Assembly: GCA_946480835.1 (NCBI GenBank)
Contig: CAMLLC010000013.1
Coordinates: 3,549 to 67,548, forward strand
DNA: 64,000 bases
Direction: 5' to 3'
Source: Entomomonas sp945283395
Lineage (GTDB): Bacteria > Pseudomonadota > Gammaproteobacteria > Pseudomonadales > Pseudomonadaceae
Positions 63,965 through 64,000 of the stretch are shown one piece after another. A program made the translations under genes and the position numbers. How positions within the stretch are numbered: position 1 is the stretch's first letter; every line of letters begins with the position of its first letter. The notes beneath the pieces are model-generated. The model worked only from the letters and a program-made list of their open reading frames with translations. It made no database searches and was not told where the DNA came from.

Positions 63965-64000
63965 TTGACTAAGGTATAGTAGAGTGTATAATGCGCGCCT
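63965..64000 (+). promoter_or_regulatory. Stable-RNA (rRNA operon) promoter
   Basis: TTGACT (63965-63970), a 16-base spacer and a perfect TATAAT (63987-63992), followed by the GC discriminator GCGCGCCT. The same ATGCGCGCCT follows the -10 of the tRNA-Tyr promoter at 3647-3656. With an A/T-rich upstream region and the tyrS neighbour, it most likely starts a 16S-23S-5S operon just beyond the window. Confidence 0.8.

Overview
The window is chromosomal housekeeping DNA from a visibly AT-rich gammaproteobacterium of the Pseudomonas lineage. The evidence is gene content and order: the cbrX-cbrA-cbrB carbon/nitrogen regulators, gmk-rpoZ-spoT-ridA-oxyR-recG, glyQ-glyS-gmhB-plsC, a MoxR/DUF58/TgpA operon, and anmK-mepM-tyrS followed by an rRNA-type promoter are all Pseudomonas-like blocks. 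The base composition is far more AT-rich than in Pseudomonas itself. An insect-associated low-GC relative such as Entomomonas would fit, but that is inference from gene order and composition only.

Layout. 1-3572: 3' part of dnaE, then accA. 3620-4113: tRNA-Tyr, -Gly and -Thr behind a strong stable-RNA promoter, then tRNA-Trp with its own promoter. 4161-20379: one long block of translation and transcription genes (secE-nusG-rplKAJL-rpoBC-rpsLG-fusA-tuf) closed by a strong terminator. 20845-24727: moxR-DUF58-tgpA, a translationally overlapping operon. 24756-29070, minus strand: uspA, an unknown gene, a BtuF-like binding protein, ribA, bcp and a decayed amide hydrolase. 29557-32720: trhP and a NodU-type carbamoyltransferase. 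32977-35412: comM broken in its middle, followed by an orphan small gene, an 18-bp inverted repeat, and a divergent pair of phage-type regulators with repeated operator-like sites; this looks like the relic of a Mu-like (BcepMu-type) prophage. 35673-46614: glyQS-gmhB-plsC and gmk-rpoZ-spoT-ridA-oxyR-recG. 46615-52351: gamma-carbonic-anhydrase-like protein, DUF218 protein, two amino acid permeases and a TerC-family protein. 52693-54400: rpsI-rplM and a YebB-like hydrolase on the minus strand. 54554-59106: cbrX-cbrA-cbrB. 59538-63486: anmK, mepM-like peptidase, tyrS, ending at a likely rRNA operon promoter at the right edge.

How the genes work together. Most of the window supplies the gene-expression machinery: tRNAs, ribosomal proteins, elongation factors, RNA polymerase core and omega, two aminoacyl-tRNA synthetases, and SpoT, which tunes stable-RNA promoters such as the two carrying the same GC-rich discriminator at 3649 and 63993. 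The envelope is served by accA, plsC, gmhB, a carbamoyltransferase, mepM, anmK and tgpA. Two amino acid transporters and CbrAB suggest a life on amino acids.

I did not see a convincing undescribed system. The accessory signals worth a second look are the broken comM/prophage-control relic, the absence of tufB and of the S10 operon from their usual places, the decayed amide hydrolase, and the cbrB-anmK gap, where Pseudomonas carries the CrcZ RNA but where no sigma-54 promoter is evident here.
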